Shown: one piece after another, positions 18,232-26,710 of the stretch
Layout: each line of letters starts with the position of its first letter
Position numbering within the stretch: position 1 is the stretch's first letter
DNA from: Acidiferrum sp963764675
GTDB taxonomy: Bacteria; Acidobacteriota; Terriglobia; Acidiferrales; UBA7541
Assembly: GCA_963764675.1 (NCBI GenBank)
Contig: CAVXTQ010000007.1
Location: 682,001 to 746,000, forward strand
DNA: 64,000 nucleotides
Reading direction: 5' to 3'
The notes under the pieces: model-generated
What the model was told of the DNA's origin: nothing
Database searches by the model: none
The model's input: the letters and a program-made list of their open reading frames with translations, nothing else
Translations under genes and position numbers: made by a program

Positions 18232-18603
18232 CTAGCGGTTGGCCATCTTCTGGGCCATGTACAGAATCAGCTTGCGATCTTCCTCGTCGGCCTTGCTCAA
18301 CAAGCGGCGAAGTTTATTGAGGAAGCGCGCCTCTTTGCCGCTGCTGCCCCAGGCAATGTCGTCAGACGACTTGCGCTTGGGCAGGTTTGGCAACTGGGGC
18401 GGCTCTTCGCCGTCGTAGAAGAGTTGATAGAGTGGGCACTCGAGAGCGCGAGCCAGCTTTTCCAACGTCTCGATAGCCGGAACAGTATGGCCATTCTCAA
18501 CGCGGGAGATGTAGCAACGAAGCAGACCCGTACGCTTTTCGATATCACCCTGGGAGAGTTTCTTTTCCTCACGCAAAGCGCGGAGGCGGTCACCAATAAT
18601 CAT
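18232..18603 (-). CDS. Cro/C1-type HTH transcriptional regulator
   Basis: A 123-residue regulator. Residues 1-62 form the XRE helix-turn-helix: IIGDRLRALREEKKLSQGDI followed by RTGLLRCYISRVENGHTVP and a closing helix TLEKLARALECPLYQLF. The C-terminal half is charged and helical (KLRRLLSKADEEDRKLI) and may serve in dimerisation. Target genes are not known. It is divergent from an ECF sigma operon with 116 nt between starts. The ATG at 18603 has no Shine-Dalgarno, but a good promoter places the start of transcription at or next to that ATG, so the mRNA is probably leaderless. Confidence 0.85.
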   Translation of the reverse strand: MIIGDRLRALREEKKLSQGDIEKRTGLLRCYISRVENGHTVPAIETLEKLARALECPLYQLFYDGEEPPQLPNLPKRKSSDDIAWGSSGKEARFLNKLRRLLSKADEEDRKLILYMAQKMANR

Positions 18604-18609
18604 GGAGGT

Positions 18610-18638
18610 ATTATGGCATGTAGGTAAGATGCTAGCAA
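18610..18638 (-). promoter_or_regulatory. Promoter of the XRE regulator gene
   Basis: On the minus strand a -35 TTGCTA (18633-18638), 17-bp spacer and -10 CATAAT (18610-18615). The predicted start of transcription coincides with the A of the ATG at 18603. Confidence 0.5.
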
Positions 18639-18719
18639 GTACAAAGTTTGAGGACGTGCAAGTGAAACACATGCTGCAGACACGGGCAACCGGAGAAACC
18701 CAGGCGTAACCGAAAGGCC

Positions 18720-19367
18720 ATGGCGCGCGTCACAAAAGCAGGGTCCCCAGCGGCAGCAGCCCCGGCAGCGGAGAAAGCGCCTGCGGGGAGAGCCAGTGGA
18801 GCTGCGGACGACCGGGAACTAGTACGCCGCGCGCAGGGCGACGACAAAGAGGCGTTTGAAGAGCTCGTCCGGCGCCATCAGCATCGAGTTTTCGCGGTCG
18901 CCGGGGGAATTCTCCGGCGGCGTGAGGATGTGGAGGATATCGCGCAACAGGTTTTTGTGAAAGCGTATTTTTCGCTGAAGAGGTTCGATCAGCGGGCGGC
19001 TTTCAGCACCTGGCTGTACAAGATTACGGTGAATGAATGCTGGGACCTGTTGCGAAAAAAGAAAGCCCGGCCACTGGTCTATGAATCCGACCTGAGCGAA
19101 GATCAGGCGCGGCAATTCGAAGCCATCGGGGAACGGCAGGTGACGGAACCCGATATCAGCGAGAAGCTGGAGGCGAGACAAAGAGTGGAGCGGCTGCTGG
19201 AGGGATTGGATCAACGCGATAGGTTGATGCTGGTTCTAAAAGAGGTAGAGGGTTTTGCCGTGGAAGAGATTGCGCAGATATTGGATTTGAACGCCAACAC
19301 GGTGAAGGTTCGGTTGTTTCGGGCGCGACGGCGAATCGTGAGCCAAGCCCGGAAGCACGGTGGCTGA
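18720..19367 (+). CDS. ECF (sigma-70 family, RpoE-like) sigma factor
   Basis: A 215-residue alternative sigma factor. After an Ala/Pro-rich N-terminus (about 1-30) comes region 2 (about 33-105), with FEELVRRHQHRVFAVAGG, DVEDIAQQVFVKAY and FSTWLYKITVNECWDLLR, and region 4 (about 155-212), with LDQRDRLMLVLKEVEGFAVEEI and a C-terminal helix-turn-helix NTVKVRLFRARRRI. The linker between is short, as in group IV sigmas. The next genes encode a zinc-finger anti-sigma factor and a Spy-like periplasmic protein, so it probably answers to envelope stress. Confidence 0.92.
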   Translation: MARVTKAGSPAAAAPAAEKAPAGRASGAADDRELVRRAQGDDKEAFEELVRRHQHRVFAVAGGILRRREDVEDIAQQVFVKAYFSLKRFDQRAAFSTWLYKITVNECWDLLRKKKARPLVYESDLSEDQARQFEAIGERQVTEPDISEKLEARQRVERLLEGLDQRDRLMLVLKEVEGFAVEEIAQILDLNANTVKVRLFRARRRIVSQARKHGG

Positions 19368-19458
19368 CAAGCGAGACCCCGGAGAGTCTTAGATTTAGGC
19401 GATGCAGATTTTGGATTGCAGAGGCGGTAGAGACAGCTAGCGAACCATGGAGGCGAGT

Positions 19459-19941
19459 ATGTGGGACTTGCTGAAAAGGAATGGGGCCGAGTGTGGCCGG
19501 TTTCTGGAGTCGCTGGAAGGGATGAGAAGTGCAGATGCGCTCTCACCCGCGTTGGCCGAGCATGCAGCTTCTTGCCAAGAATGCCGGACTGCCATCGACG
19601 AGCTGTTTGCAAGCCGTGCTTTGCTGGAAGCGCTGCCGCGCCACCCAGAAAAGGCCGGAGCGTGGTTCGCGCCGCGCGTGATGGCCGCGATTGCCGCGCG
19701 CGAATCGGAATTGCGGCGGTCCGTCGAGGCTTGGGTGGTTTTGCCGAAACTGGCCGCGAAACTCACGTGGGTTTCGGCGCTGGCGCTGGTTCTGACGACT
19801 ACGTGGCTGGTTGGCCGGCCGGCATCCACGCCGGCGAGGCCGGTGCTTACCGACTTGACTGGGGAGCCAGTGATCGAGAGCACGCCAGCACCTGTGAATA
19901 ACGATGAAGTGCTCGTAAGCCTGACGGAGAAGGCGCGATGA
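19459..19941 (+). CDS. Zinc-finger anti-sigma factor, membrane-bound
   Basis: The product (160 residues) has the ZAS anti-sigma motif H-x3-C-x2-C as EHAASCQEC around residues 36-44, then a single membrane helix (about 103-121, LTWVSALALVLTTTWLV) and a short periplasmic tail. By family knowledge the cytoplasmic zinc domain sequesters the sigma factor encoded just upstream. ATG 19459 is chosen over ATG 19447 because GGAGG lies 5 nt before it. It overlaps the following gene by 4 nt (ATGA), showing translational coupling. Confidence 0.85.
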   Translation: MWDLLKRNGAECGRFLESLEGMRSADALSPALAEHAASCQECRTAIDELFASRALLEALPRHPEKAGAWFAPRVMAAIAARESELRRSVEAWVVLPKLAAKLTWVSALALVLTTTWLVGRPASTPARPVLTDLTGEPVIESTPAPVNNDEVLVSLTEKAR

Positions 19942-20354
19942 ACGAGACGTCCGCCAAGCGAAAGGCGGCGCTGTGGGTTGCCGCGGTGTTCCTGCTCGGA
20001 GCAGCACTTGGCGGCGTACTGGGCTACATTTTTGCGCACCACTCGGTCTTCGCGAACGCTCCTCTCACCGAGCAGCAGAGGCGCGCGCATCGCGTGGAGC
20101 AGATGACGAAGGATCTGGGCCTAACACCGGACCAGCAGCACCAGCTCGACACGATCCTTTCGCAGATTCACGGAGAATACAAAGCGCTGCACGAGCAAAG
20201 CGACGCGCAGATGGATCAGGCACGGCAGAAAGGGAGGAATCAGATTCGCGGGATTCTGACTCCAGATCAAATTCCGAAGTTTGAAGAATTCTTGAAACGT
20301 ATGGACGAAGAACGGAAGCGGAATCCTCCTCCCGGTCCTCCGGGCGGAAGATAG
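19938..20354 (+). CDS. Spy/CpxP-like periplasmic protein
   Basis: A 138-residue protein with an N-terminal membrane anchor or uncleaved signal (about residues 9-33, AALWVAAVFLLGAALGGVL) and a periplasmic helical part carrying an LTPDQQHQLD motif near residue 60 and a second LTPDQIPKFEEF. These LTxxQ repeats are characteristic of Spy/CpxP and related metal-stress proteins, which act as periplasmic chaperones or stress sensors. The C-terminus is proline-rich (NPPPGPPGG). It is the third gene of the ECF operon and could be a co-sensor for the anti-sigma factor. Confidence 0.75.
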   Translation: MNETSAKRKAALWVAAVFLLGAALGGVLGYIFAHHSVFANAPLTEQQRRAHRVEQMTKDLGLTPDQQHQLDTILSQIHGEYKALHEQSDAQMDQARQKGRNQIRGILTPDQIPKFEEFLKRMDEERKRNPPPGPPGGR

Positions 20355-20376
20355 CAGCTTCGCGAGCACGCGACGG

Positions 20377-21393
20377 TCAGAGTTTTACGATGAGTTTGCC
20401 GATGTTGCCGCCGGTAAACAACGTGTTGATTGCTTGCGGTGCTTTTTCGAGACCCTGGACAAGGGTTTCGCGATCTTTCAATTTCCCGAACATCTTCCAC
20501 TTGCCAAGCTGCATGGCGGCCTCGGTGAATCTCGAGGCGTAGTCGGTGACGATGAAGCCCTGCACCCGCAGGCGTTTGATGAGGACAGTGGAGAAACTGG
20601 CAAGCGCCGGGTCTTCCTTGGTATAGCCGGAGATGAGACCGCAAAGAACTACGCGGCCGTGGAGATTCATGCGGTTCAAGACGGTGTGCATGATCTCGCC
20701 GCCTACGTTCTCGAAATTAATGTCGATGCCTTTGGGTGTGGCCGCAGTGAGCTCTTCTTTCCAGTCGGGGTGCTTGTAGTTGACGGCGGCGTCGAATCCT
20801 AGATCGCCAGTGAGCCACTTGCATTTGTCCTCGCCGCCAGCAATACCGACGACGCGGCAGCCATGAATCTTTCCAACTTGCCCGGCGATGCTGCCGGTGG
20901 CACCCGCAGCGGCGGAGACGACCAGGGTCTCGCCTTTCTGAGGCTTGGCGATTTCCATCATGCCGAAATAGGCCGTCAAGCCGGTGATGCCCAGCACGCC
21001 GAGGAATGTAGTGTCCGAGACGAACGGGACCGCCGGGATCTTCTGGAACGCGTGCTTCTCCCCGCCATCGATCAGGACGTAGTCCTGCAGGCCGGTCAGG
21101 CCAACGATCTTGTCGCCCTTTTTGTATTGGGGATTGCGCGATTCGACGACTTCGGCGAATCCGAAGGCGCGCATGACCTCGCCGATGGCGACCGGAGGCA
21201 TGTACTGCGCGATGTCGGCCATCCAGATACGCATGGTCGGGTCAACTGAGAGGTAACGGACTTGGGCGAGAGCTTGGCCGTCTCGCAGTTCTGGTAGCGG
21301 GGACTCGACAAGTTGGAGGTCGCCCGGCGCCAACATGGCTTTGGGACGCTCTGCGAGGCGCAGCTGACGATTAACGTTGGGCATGGGATGCAC
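20377..21393 (-). CDS. NADP-dependent MDR-family oxidoreductase (prostaglandin-reductase-like)
   Basis: A 338-residue zinc-independent medium-chain dehydrogenase of the group that reduces alpha,beta-unsaturated ketones (PTGR/CurA/YncB-type). Visible are the N-terminal GroES-like part (LSVDPTMRIWM), the nucleotide-binding stretch VSAAAGATGSIAGQVGKIHG, VVGIAGGEDKCKWL, NYKHPDW and the family-typical FENVGGEIMHTVLNRMN. No catalytic zinc-ligand set is present. It lies head-on to the ECF operon and 8 nt downstream of ssb on the same strand; a functional link to ssb is unlikely. Confidence 0.9.
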   Translation of the reverse strand: MHPMPNVNRQLRLAERPKAMLAPGDLQLVESPLPELRDGQALAQVRYLSVDPTMRIWMADIAQYMPPVAIGEVMRAFGFAEVVESRNPQYKKGDKIVGLTGLQDYVLIDGGEKHAFQKIPAVPFVSDTTFLGVLGITGLTAYFGMMEIAKPQKGETLVVSAAAGATGSIAGQVGKIHGCRVVGIAGGEDKCKWLTGDLGFDAAVNYKHPDWKEELTAATPKGIDINFENVGGEIMHTVLNRMNLHGRVVLCGLISGYTKEDPALASFSTVLIKRLRVQGFIVTDYASRFTEAAMQLGKWKMFGKLKDRETLVQGLEKAPQAINTLFTGGNIGKLIVKL

Positions 21394-21401
21394 GCCCGGA
21401 G

Positions 21402-21896
21402 CTAGAAGGGGATGTCCTCGTCAGAGATTTCGGGGCCGGCGGGGGCATGGCCGCCTCCACCGCCATAAGTGTCTTCCGCCGGTGCGGCTTGGCTATCGAA
21501 ATCATCACCACCGCCGCCGCTACCGCGCGAGGTCCCTCCGCCTGCTCCGGCTGCGGCAGCGCCCTCGGCGCGTCCACCTAACATGCGAAAGTTGCTGGCG
21601 ACGATCTCGAAGCTGGTGCGCTTCTGGCCTTCTTTGTCCTGCCATTCGCGGGACTGAATGCGGCCCTCGATGAAGATCAACGAGCCCTTCTTGAGGTACT
21701 GCTGGGCAATCTCCGCTTGCTTGCCCCAGACGACGATCTTGTGCCACTCAGTGCGCTTTTGGCGCTCGCCGTTGCGGTCTTTGTAGGTTTCATCCGTGGC
21801 GACAGAAAAGTTGGCGACGGCCTGGCCACCGCCGGTGTAACGGGTCTCAGGATCGCGGCCCAAACGGCCGACGAGAATCACTTTGTTTACAGACAT
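21402..21896 (-). CDS. ssb: Single-stranded DNA-binding protein
   Basis: The 164-residue protein begins MSVNKVILVGRLGRDPETRY and carries the SSB OB-fold through about residue 108 (TEWHKIVVWGKQAEIAQQYL, GSLIFIEGRIQSREW). A glycine-rich disordered linker follows, and the tail ends in DEDIPF, the conserved acidic tip that binds partner proteins. It coats single-stranded DNA in replication and repair. No paralogue is seen in the window. Confidence 0.97.
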   Translation of the reverse strand: MSVNKVILVGRLGRDPETRYTGGGQAVANFSVATDETYKDRNGERQKRTEWHKIVVWGKQAEIAQQYLKKGSLIFIEGRIQSREWQDKEGQKRTSFEIVASNFRMLGGRAEGAAAAGAGGGTSRGSGGGGDDFDSQAAPAEDTYGGGGGHAPAGPEISDEDIPF

Positions 21897-22016
21897 GAGT
21901 AAAAACCCCCTTGCGGCGAGGACGATAACATGCGGGGAAACAAAAGGGAAATGACCGAGGCGGAGATGGGAAGCGCGAGAGCCTGCGGGGTTCGCTTGGG
22001 AATGAGGAGAAAGCGG

Positions 22017-22944
22017 CTAGCCGGCGGCGGTGATGCCGACGCCGAGTTCCTTCAGCTTAGCGCGCGCGCGGCGTTCTTCTTCTGTGCCAGGATAGCGCTT
22101 GACGACTTCGCGAAGCTCGCGGATGCCGCCGTTCTTTTGTCCCAGCTCGATCAGCGCCATGCCCTTCTTCAGGTGCGCAGGAGCGAGTTTGAAGCTCTTG
22201 GGGTAGTTGGTGAGCACGCGATCGTATTCGGTAACGGCCTGGTCATAGCTGCGCTGGGAATAGGCGATCTCTCCGAGATAGAACTGCGCGTTGGAGGCGA
22301 GGTCGGTGTCGCCGTAATACTTCAGGTAGTCCTGAAATTCTTGGCGGGCGAGGTCATATTTCCCGCTGGTGATGTCGCGCAGGCCGTTGGAATACAGAGT
22401 GTCGGCTGATGGCGCCGGACCGGAGACCGCGCCGGAGGCAGGGGCAAAGCCCGAGGATGGGGAAGAGGAGGCCATGCCGGGATTCGTGGTGGACCCGGTG
22501 GATGCCGGGGCGCCGCCAGAGATCTTGGCGTCGAGGCTCTGCACGGTGTTCTGCAAGTCAACGAGTTGCTGGTTCAGCTTTGCCGAGGCGAGATTTGATT
22601 TCCTCGAGATTGTCGGAGAGTCCTTGCACCTGGGTGGACATGGTGTCGAGGCGCGCGCCGGAATTGGCCTGCACGTCCTGGACAGACTTTTGGAGCGAGC
22701 TCATGGTGGCGTTGAGCTTGCCGACGTTGTCGCCAGACTGCTCGACCAGGGTCTTCATGACGGTATGGTCCTGCGTCATTTGGCTTGAGAGATCCTTCTG
22801 GCCCTGGAGCAGAGTGGTGACGTCGCGCTGAAGCTCGATCATTTCGCGGGCCACGGCCTCGGCGGGCCGCGGGCCCATCAGACTTCCGCCGAGGGCACCG
22901 GCCAGAACGGCGGCGCTGAAGATGGCGACGTTGCGGATACGCAT
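22017..22944 (-). CDS. cpoB: CpoB/YbgF Tol-Pal accessory protein, one frameshift
   Basis: A periplasmic protein with a signal peptide (FSAAVLAGALGGSLM), a coiled-coil region with SLQKSVQDVQ and LDTMSTQVQGLSDN, and C-terminal TPR repeats (TLYSNGLRDITSGKYDLA, AQFYLGEIAYSQRSYDQA, PAHLKKGMALIELGQ). In other bacteria CpoB couples the Tol machine to peptidoglycan synthesis during division. The frame breaks at an AAA run (22579-22581). Removing one A joins LGKLNQQLVDLQ cleanly and restores a protein of about 308 residues. It is the last gene of the tol-pal operon. Confidence 0.88.
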
Positions 22945-23049
22945 GCAAATCCTCCTACGAGCTTCGGAAAAGCTCCATTGAACTGAAACTCGCTGGGTGA
23001 GAAAGCCATTATAGGCGACCGCAAAGCGGTTCGTCTCACTTTAACGACA

Positions 23050-23093
23050 GAGCCGCGTGCGAGCAAGTGCTGGCTCGTCGCGCGGCTCTTTTT
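23050..23093 (+). terminator. Strong hairpin between pal and cpoB
   Basis: GAGCCGCG (23050-23057) pairs with CGCGGCTC (23081-23088), and an inner CGAGC/GCTCG extends the stem. TTTTT follows at 23089-23093, so it has the form of an intrinsic terminator for the plus strand, although both flanking genes are on the minus strand. On the minus strand it is a stem 39-77 nt after the pal stop and might protect or partly end that transcript. Confidence 0.4.
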
Positions 23094-23126
23094 GATTTCG
23101 ATAGCGGCAACGGTCTGCCGGCAAGG

Positions 23127-23879
23127 TTATTGCTTTGACCTGACAAAATGGCCACGGCGATTCTGCTGATAGCAGTCTTCGGTGGTCTGCATGCAGAAAG
23201 GCTTCTCTTTGCCGAAGCTGACGGTATTGAGACGGTCCGCGGAGATACCCAGGGAGACCAGGTATTGCTTGACGGCGCTGGCGCGGCGATCGCCGAGGGC
23301 CAGGTTGTACTCCGTCGAGCCACGCTCGTCGCAGTGACCTTCGATGGTGACGCGCTCGCGCGGGATAGTTGCGCAAGAAATCGGCGGTCTTGGCGAGTGC
23401 GTCGCGGGCATCGGAGCGAATGTCGGCTTTGTTGAAGTCGAAGTAGGCGTCCCGGACTTCTTTGGCGAAGAGTTGGTCCATGCGTGAGTTCGGCTGCGGG
23501 AGGTGCGGCAGTGGCGACGGTGACTCTGGCAGCTGGCACTGGCGGAACCGCCGGGGCCGCTGGCGGTGATGGTGTAGGTCGTCGAAGCGGAAGGCGTGAC
23601 CTTCGTGGAGCCTTGCGCGGTGACGGTGCCGACATCCGGTGCAATGGTGAGCTGCGTGGCGTCGGTGGACGACCAGCTCAGGGTGGACGGATCGCCTTTT
23701 TCGACAGTGGTCGGGTCTGCTTGCAGAGTGACCGGTAGGTTGAGCCGGCGGCGGTGCACGTTGTGAGCGGTCGGCGGGGTTGACGCCACGGGCTTCTTGT
23801 TGCATCCAAACGTAAAGACAGTAGCGGCGAGCACTAGGAACAGACCTGCGCGGTACAGTGATCGGGAGACCTCGATCAT
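23127..23879 (-). CDS. pal: Pal, peptidoglycan-associated lipoprotein, with Ig-like insert; frameshifts
   Basis: Outer-membrane lipoprotein that binds peptidoglycan and TolB. The N-terminus is a lipoprotein signal (AGLFLVLAATVFTFGC). Next comes an Ig-like/Big domain (about residues 45-115: TLQADPTTVEKGDPSTLSWS, GSTKVTPSASTTYTITAS, SGPGGSAS), and then the OmpA-like domain with DAYFDFNKADIRSDARDAL, VTIEGHCDERGSTEYNLALG and RRASAVKQYLVSLGI. It ends in NRRGHFVRSKQ. Proteobacterial Pal lacks the Ig-like part. The reading frame changes at least three times, near 23500-23540, 23420-23470 and 23365. All three frames hold conserved Pal sequence, so errors in the assembly are likely. Confidence 0.88.
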   Translation of the reverse strand: MIEVSRSLYRAGLFLVLAATVFTFGCNKKPVASTPPTAHNVHRRRLNLPVTLQADPTTVEKGDPSTLSWSSTDATQLTIAPDVGTVTAQGSTKVTPSASTTYTITASGPGGSASASCQSHRRHCRTSRSRTHAWTNSSPKKSGTPTSTSTKPTFAPMPATHSPRPPISCATIPRERVTIEGHCDERGSTEYNLALGDRRASAVKQYLVSLGISADRLNTVSFGKEKPFCMQTTEDCYQQNRRGHFVRSKQ

Positions 23880-24018
23880 TCGTATCCTCCTCCAGAAGTG
23901 GAATCCCCGTGTTCGTCCCACGACAGCCAGACATCGTAGCATCGAGGGCTGGGTTCCGGAGATATCTCGTATCACGATATATTATACATCGGTGCACAAA
24001 TACTTTACACGCAAAAAG

Positions 24019-25369
24019 TCAACGTGGCGACCAATTAGGCGACTCGTTGTGGCCTTGGCGTGGTCAGCTGATGGGCTTGCGTGCCGTCGGCCAGCATGGT
24101 CCAGATCTGGCGCGTGCCGCCGCGCGTGGATTCGAAGACGATGTGGCGGCCGTCGGGCGCCCAACTGGGACGCTCGTTGCGGCCGGAGTCGCGGGTGATT
24201 TCGACGATCTGGCTGGTGGCCGCGTCCATCAGGTAAATGTCGTAGTTGCCTTCGGGGCGGCGCCAACTGAAGGCCAGCAGCTGGCCGTTGGGCGCCCAGG
24301 CGGGATCGATCACGTAGCCCTTGTCGGGCACGTCGATCTCGGTGGAGTTGGTGCCGTCGGCGTTCATCATGTAGAGCTTGGGGATGCCGCCGCGGTCGCT
24401 GACGAAGACGACGGTCTGGCCGGTCTTGGGATTCCATGCGGGCGAGGTGCTGGCGCCGTTCGAAAACGTCAGGCGCTTGGGGCTGGCCGCCGTTGGCATC
24501 GGTGACGAAGAGTTCGGGATTGCCGAGCATCGACGAAGAGAACATGAGATGCGAGCCGTCGGGCGACCAAGCAGGGGAGCTGTTGGTGCCGCGGAAGCGC
24601 GGGAAGGAGATGACTTTGCTGGCGTCCATGGAATACATGCAGATCTGCGGGCTGACGATGCCGTGAGATGGCGCGAAACAGGTGAAGGCGATGCGGGAAG
24701 CGTCGGGCGACCAGCGCGGGCGTGAGCGAGATGGTGTGCAGGGAGGTGAGAGGATGCTGGTTGGCGCCGTCGTAGTCCATGACCCAGATTTCCTTGGTGC
24801 CGGTGCGCGAGCTGACGAAGGCGATTTGCGTGGAGGCGATGCCGGGCAAGCCGCCGGAGAGCCTGCTGATAATTTCGTCGGCGAACTGGTGGGCGAATTT
24901 GCGGACTTGCGCGTCGGTGGGAGCGCCGCGATAGACTTTGCCGATCATGGCTTGGCCGGAAGAGCTGTGGACGTCGAACAGCCAGGCCTGAATCTCGACT
25001 TCGGTCGCGGATTCGGTGAGGTTGCCGAAGGCGACGAGGTTGGCGTTGATCGGTGGATCGGTCCAGGCGAGGTTTTTGAGTTCGGCCAGGGACACTGGGG
25101 ACTTGCGCAGGGTAGAAACTGGGGCTGACGAGATCGAGGATGCCGCTGAATTGCGAGGTCGTCGCGGACGACTTGGGTGAAAAGCGGCGGAGTGGTTTTT
25201 CGTGGCGTCATTGCGCGGGGCAAAGTCGGCGACGGCGATGCGGGGTTTCTCCATGCCGAGACCGGTGCCGGTATGGACCCAGTCCTGCGCAGAGCGTGAT
25301 GTTGCCGAGCACAGAGATGCACGACGAGCACGAGCAGCAAACGATTGAATTATGAACGACGCAGGTCAC
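24019..25369 (-). CDS. tolB: TolB, periplasmic beta-propeller of Tol-Pal; many frameshifts
   Basis: TolB links the inner-membrane TolA complex to Pal. I see an N-terminal hydrophobic signal (LLLVLVVHLCA), then DWVHTGTGLG and PRIAVADFAPRNDATK, the TolB N-domain with LTESATEVEIQAWLFDV and HQFADEIISRLSGG, and a six-blade propeller with FVSSRTGTKEIWVMDYDG, SPAWSPDGSHLMFSSS, SPAWNPKTGQTVVFVSDRGG and ERPSWAPDGRHIVFES. The real end is GHNESPNWSPR followed by TGA at 24019, reached only after a frameshift near 24055. GTG 25369 has GGGAGG 5 nt upstream and overlaps the TolA stop (GTGA). At least five frame changes occur in 1.35 kb. Confidence 0.85.
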
Positions 25370-26245
25370 TTTTGCCTCCCAAATCGTTTTGTTTGCGCGA
25401 AGACGGATGGCATTTTTCTTCGCAGACTGAGTGCCCGGCGGCAGAAAATCGAAAGTCACGGTCACATACGAGCCGTTGTAGTCGGCTGGCAAGCGGGCAT
25501 GGGGTTCGAGTCGTACAAGAGCGCGCAAGCCGGAATTGTCGAAGGAAGAGTTGCGACTTGGATCAGCGATGCGGATGTCTTTCACGCGTGCCGTCGCGCA
25601 TGATGGTGAAGTGGCGGTGGCGCGGACGTTGCGCGAGGCGCGTGCCGCTGGGTCGATGCTGGACTGGTTCCAGTTCTGCGAGATTTTGCGAATCATGGCC
25701 GCGACGTATGCCGGGTAGCGGCCCGCGAAATCGCCACCACCTTGGCCTTGGACCTGCGACGCCGCTGGCGGCACCGGATTGGGCGTTGGCGAGTAGCCCG
25801 TAGGCAGATTGGGCTGGCCGCCGTGCTGGGGCAACGGTGTATCGGAGGCGGGGATTCTTGTTGTCGAAGACTTTGGATTTGTGCTCGATCGGCTTGGGAG
25901 GTTTTTCCTTTCGAATTTTGGGAATCTTCTCGACGTCCTTGGGAATTTCGGGGGGTTTGGGTTGCGGCTGTTCCTTATATAGGCTGTTGGTCGGGTCGAA
26001 AGTCTTGCTGTCGTCGATGACCGGCGGCTTGGGCATGGGTAGGCCGGCCATGCTGCGAGTTGCTGCTGAGGTTGACGTTGACTGCGCCGTCCGTCGCCGG
26101 CGCCCACGTTACCCAGCGCGCGCCTGTGAGATGAAAGACGATCGAGGCGACGATGGCGCCTGCCAGCAGGGCATGAGGATGAGCGGAATAGACAAAAAAT
26201 TTACCAAGGCCGATAATCGTCCGGGTTGGCGACAGCAGTGGTCAT
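25366..26245 (-). CDS. tolA: TolA/TonB-type energy transducer; frameshifts
   Basis: Inner-membrane protein that transmits proton-motive force from TolQR to TolB-Pal. The ATG at 26245, 2 nt after the tolR stop, opens MTTAVANPDDYRPW. After a frameshift comes FFVYSAHPHALLAGAIV and a membrane helix (SIVFHLTGARWVTW). A Pro/Lys-rich periplasmic spacer follows (QPQPKPPEIPKD, RKEKPPKPIEHKSK), then a TonB/TolA C-terminal domain with GRYPAYVAAMIRKISQNWNQ and NGSYVTVTFDFLP. At least three frame changes (near 26195, 25800-25900 and 25600-25700) interrupt it. The order TM, proline-rich stalk, C-terminal domain is diagnostic even so. Confidence 0.82.
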
Positions 26246-26247
26246 CT

Positions 26248-26670
26248 TCAGCGGGTACGGGCGCGATCGGTGATGGGCTCCGTGACGATGCTGATGTTAT
26301 TGATGCCGGATTGCCGGATGGTGTCGACGACCGACGGCGAAAATGCCGAAGGGAACGGTCTCGTCGCAACGGAGGAAAACGCCCTCGCTGCGGCTTCTTA
26401 AGCTGGGCGTGGATCTTGGCGCCGAGATCGTGGACGTTGACGGCATCGTTGCCGAGATAGACCAGTTGCTTCTTGTCGATGCTGACGACCAGCTTCTGTT
26501 CGGTGATTTCCTTGACCGTCGTGCGTCTTCGGAACGTCGAGTTCGATGCCCGACTGCAGAATCGGCGCGGTGATCATGAAAATAATCAGCAGCACGAGAA
26601 CGACGTCGATGAACGGGACCATGTTGATCTCGGACAGCGAGGATTGCGTCGATTTGGATATTTGCGGCAT
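26248..26670 (-). CDS. tolR: TolR/ExbD proton-channel subunit; frameshifts
   Basis: The protein opens MPQISKSTQSSLSEINMVPF, with the single membrane helix DVVLVLLIIFMITAPIL carrying the proton-relay Asp (FIDVVLV), followed by GIELDVPKT. The periplasmic domain is read in other frames: EITEQKLVVSIDKKQLVYLG, NDAVNVHDLGAKIHAQ, SEGVFLRCDETVPFGIFA and VVDTIRQSGINNISIVTEP, ending in TGA at 26248. Frame changes lie near 26523, 26400 and 26340. Corrected length is about 140 residues, normal for the family. It sits between tolQ and tolA. Confidence 0.87.
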
Positions 26671-26710
26671 AGCTTTTGTTCGCGGCCAGGCTGGAAGGGC
26701 CGCGGAGCGA

